From Lachnoclostridium sp. UBA5725 (GTDB taxonomy: Bacteria; Bacillota; Clostridia; Lachnospirales; Lachnospiraceae), in contig DIGJ01000035.1 in the NCBI GenBank assembly GCA_002419585.1, positions 1 through 60,567 of the forward strand: a stretch of 60,567 bases of DNA, in the 5' to 3' direction. Every line of letters begins with the position of its first letter. The first letter of the stretch is position 1. The position numbers were made by a program, and so were the translations under genes. Positions 60,347 through 60,567 of the stretch are shown piece after piece. The notes beneath the pieces were generated by a model that was given only the letters and a program-made list of their open reading frames with translations, made no database searches and was not told the origin of the DNA.

Positions 60347-60567
60347 AATTCTCCTCCTCTTTCCCAATAAATCATAACCCCAAATTTCTTTGTTACAATT
60401 TTTTTATTTTAAAACAACATTCAAAGAACAATTATAATCATATTGCACAACTCATCAAATGTAATTGCATTTTTTTTATAATTTGTTACAAATTTTTACT
60501 ATGTTGTTAATTTTTTCTATTTATCATGATTAACTTACATAAAAAAATGGTTCTAAACTTTAGATTG
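60347..60567 (-). promoter_or_regulatory. upstream region of the GH2 gene
   Basis: This is very A/T-rich DNA with several TTGTTA- and ATAAT-like hexamers but no unambiguous promoter pair. No gene is visible to the window edge. Confidence 0.3.

Overview
The window is low-GC Firmicute DNA. Dense operons with AGGAGG-type ribosome sites, Pro/Thr-linked multidomain glycosidases, a LytS-type and a YesM/YesN-type two-component pair and a stand-alone PurO/AICAR-transformylase pair all fit a plant-polysaccharide-degrading Lachnospiraceae (Lachnoclostridium/Clostridium phytofermentans-like). The genus is inferred from gene content; no 16S or other marker is present.

Region 1 (1-12,562) is the lysogeny and early-replication end of a prophage that continues off the left edge. 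Reading inward from the attachment site it holds: a tyrosine integrase, two 11-bp arm-type repeats and the displaced 3' half of a tRNA-Thr(CGT)-like gene; a TM2 membrane protein; an ImmA/IrrE-like protein whose HExxH motif reads HAMKH; divergent CI/Cro-type repressors around three ATAACGG-N4-CCGTTAT operators; a Rha/ORF6C antirepressor; a chain of tiny overlapping genes; then DUF1351, ERF single-strand annealing, NinB-like, HNH (DUF968-like), Hjc-like resolvase and DnaD-like replisome-organizer genes, followed by small zinc-ribbon proteins. Three early proteins carry QM[S/N/D]IF peptides that look like sliding-clamp-binding motifs.

The most notable signal is a pair of paralogous, previously unannotated-looking small RNAs. 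One is inside the prophage (about 622-710, + strand) and the other lies just beyond the tRNA fragment (about 12,676-12,590, - strand). Each has a TTGACT-N17-TATNAT promoter, a 5' hairpin kept by compensatory changes, an almost identical single-stranded linker with a CUCCCCUC motif complementary to Shine-Dalgarno sequences, and a rho-independent terminator.

Region 2 (12.6-26.5 kb) is a decaying accessory island: SnoaL-like, DUF1801-like, XRE-TPR, GNAT, cupin, two Nudix, DUF2971 and unknown genes lie among truncated, duplicated and frameshifted fragments. It also holds a ten-unit array of 20-bp near-palindromes (22.1-22.4 kb), a secreted nuclease split by a frameshift, and a Tn7-like remnant (a TnsA-like gene followed by an apparent TnsB-TnsD deletion fusion). 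Upstream of that remnant are two facing sets of four repeats at exact 11-bp spacing plus DnaA-box-like sequences.

Region 3 (26.5-60.6 kb) looks like ordinary chromosome: DegV, an HD-GYP-like phosphohydrolase, a 1.6-kilo-residue secreted Ig-repeat protein beside a 7TM-DISM kinase/BTAD-type regulator pair, a CYP152-like peroxygenase P450, a split IMP-synthesis pair (PurO plus AICAR transformylase), a secreted GH127/146-type arabinofuranosidase, an ABC-F ATPase, a CmpB-like membrane protein, a CPBP protease, a sugar-binding lipoprotein with a YesM/YesN-type system, and a 2.1-kilo-residue GH2 beta-galactosidase with a LamG domain nested inside its catalytic barrel. Three very long imperfect palindromes lie in the convergent intergenic spaces at 38.1-38.2 and 47.2-47.9 kb.
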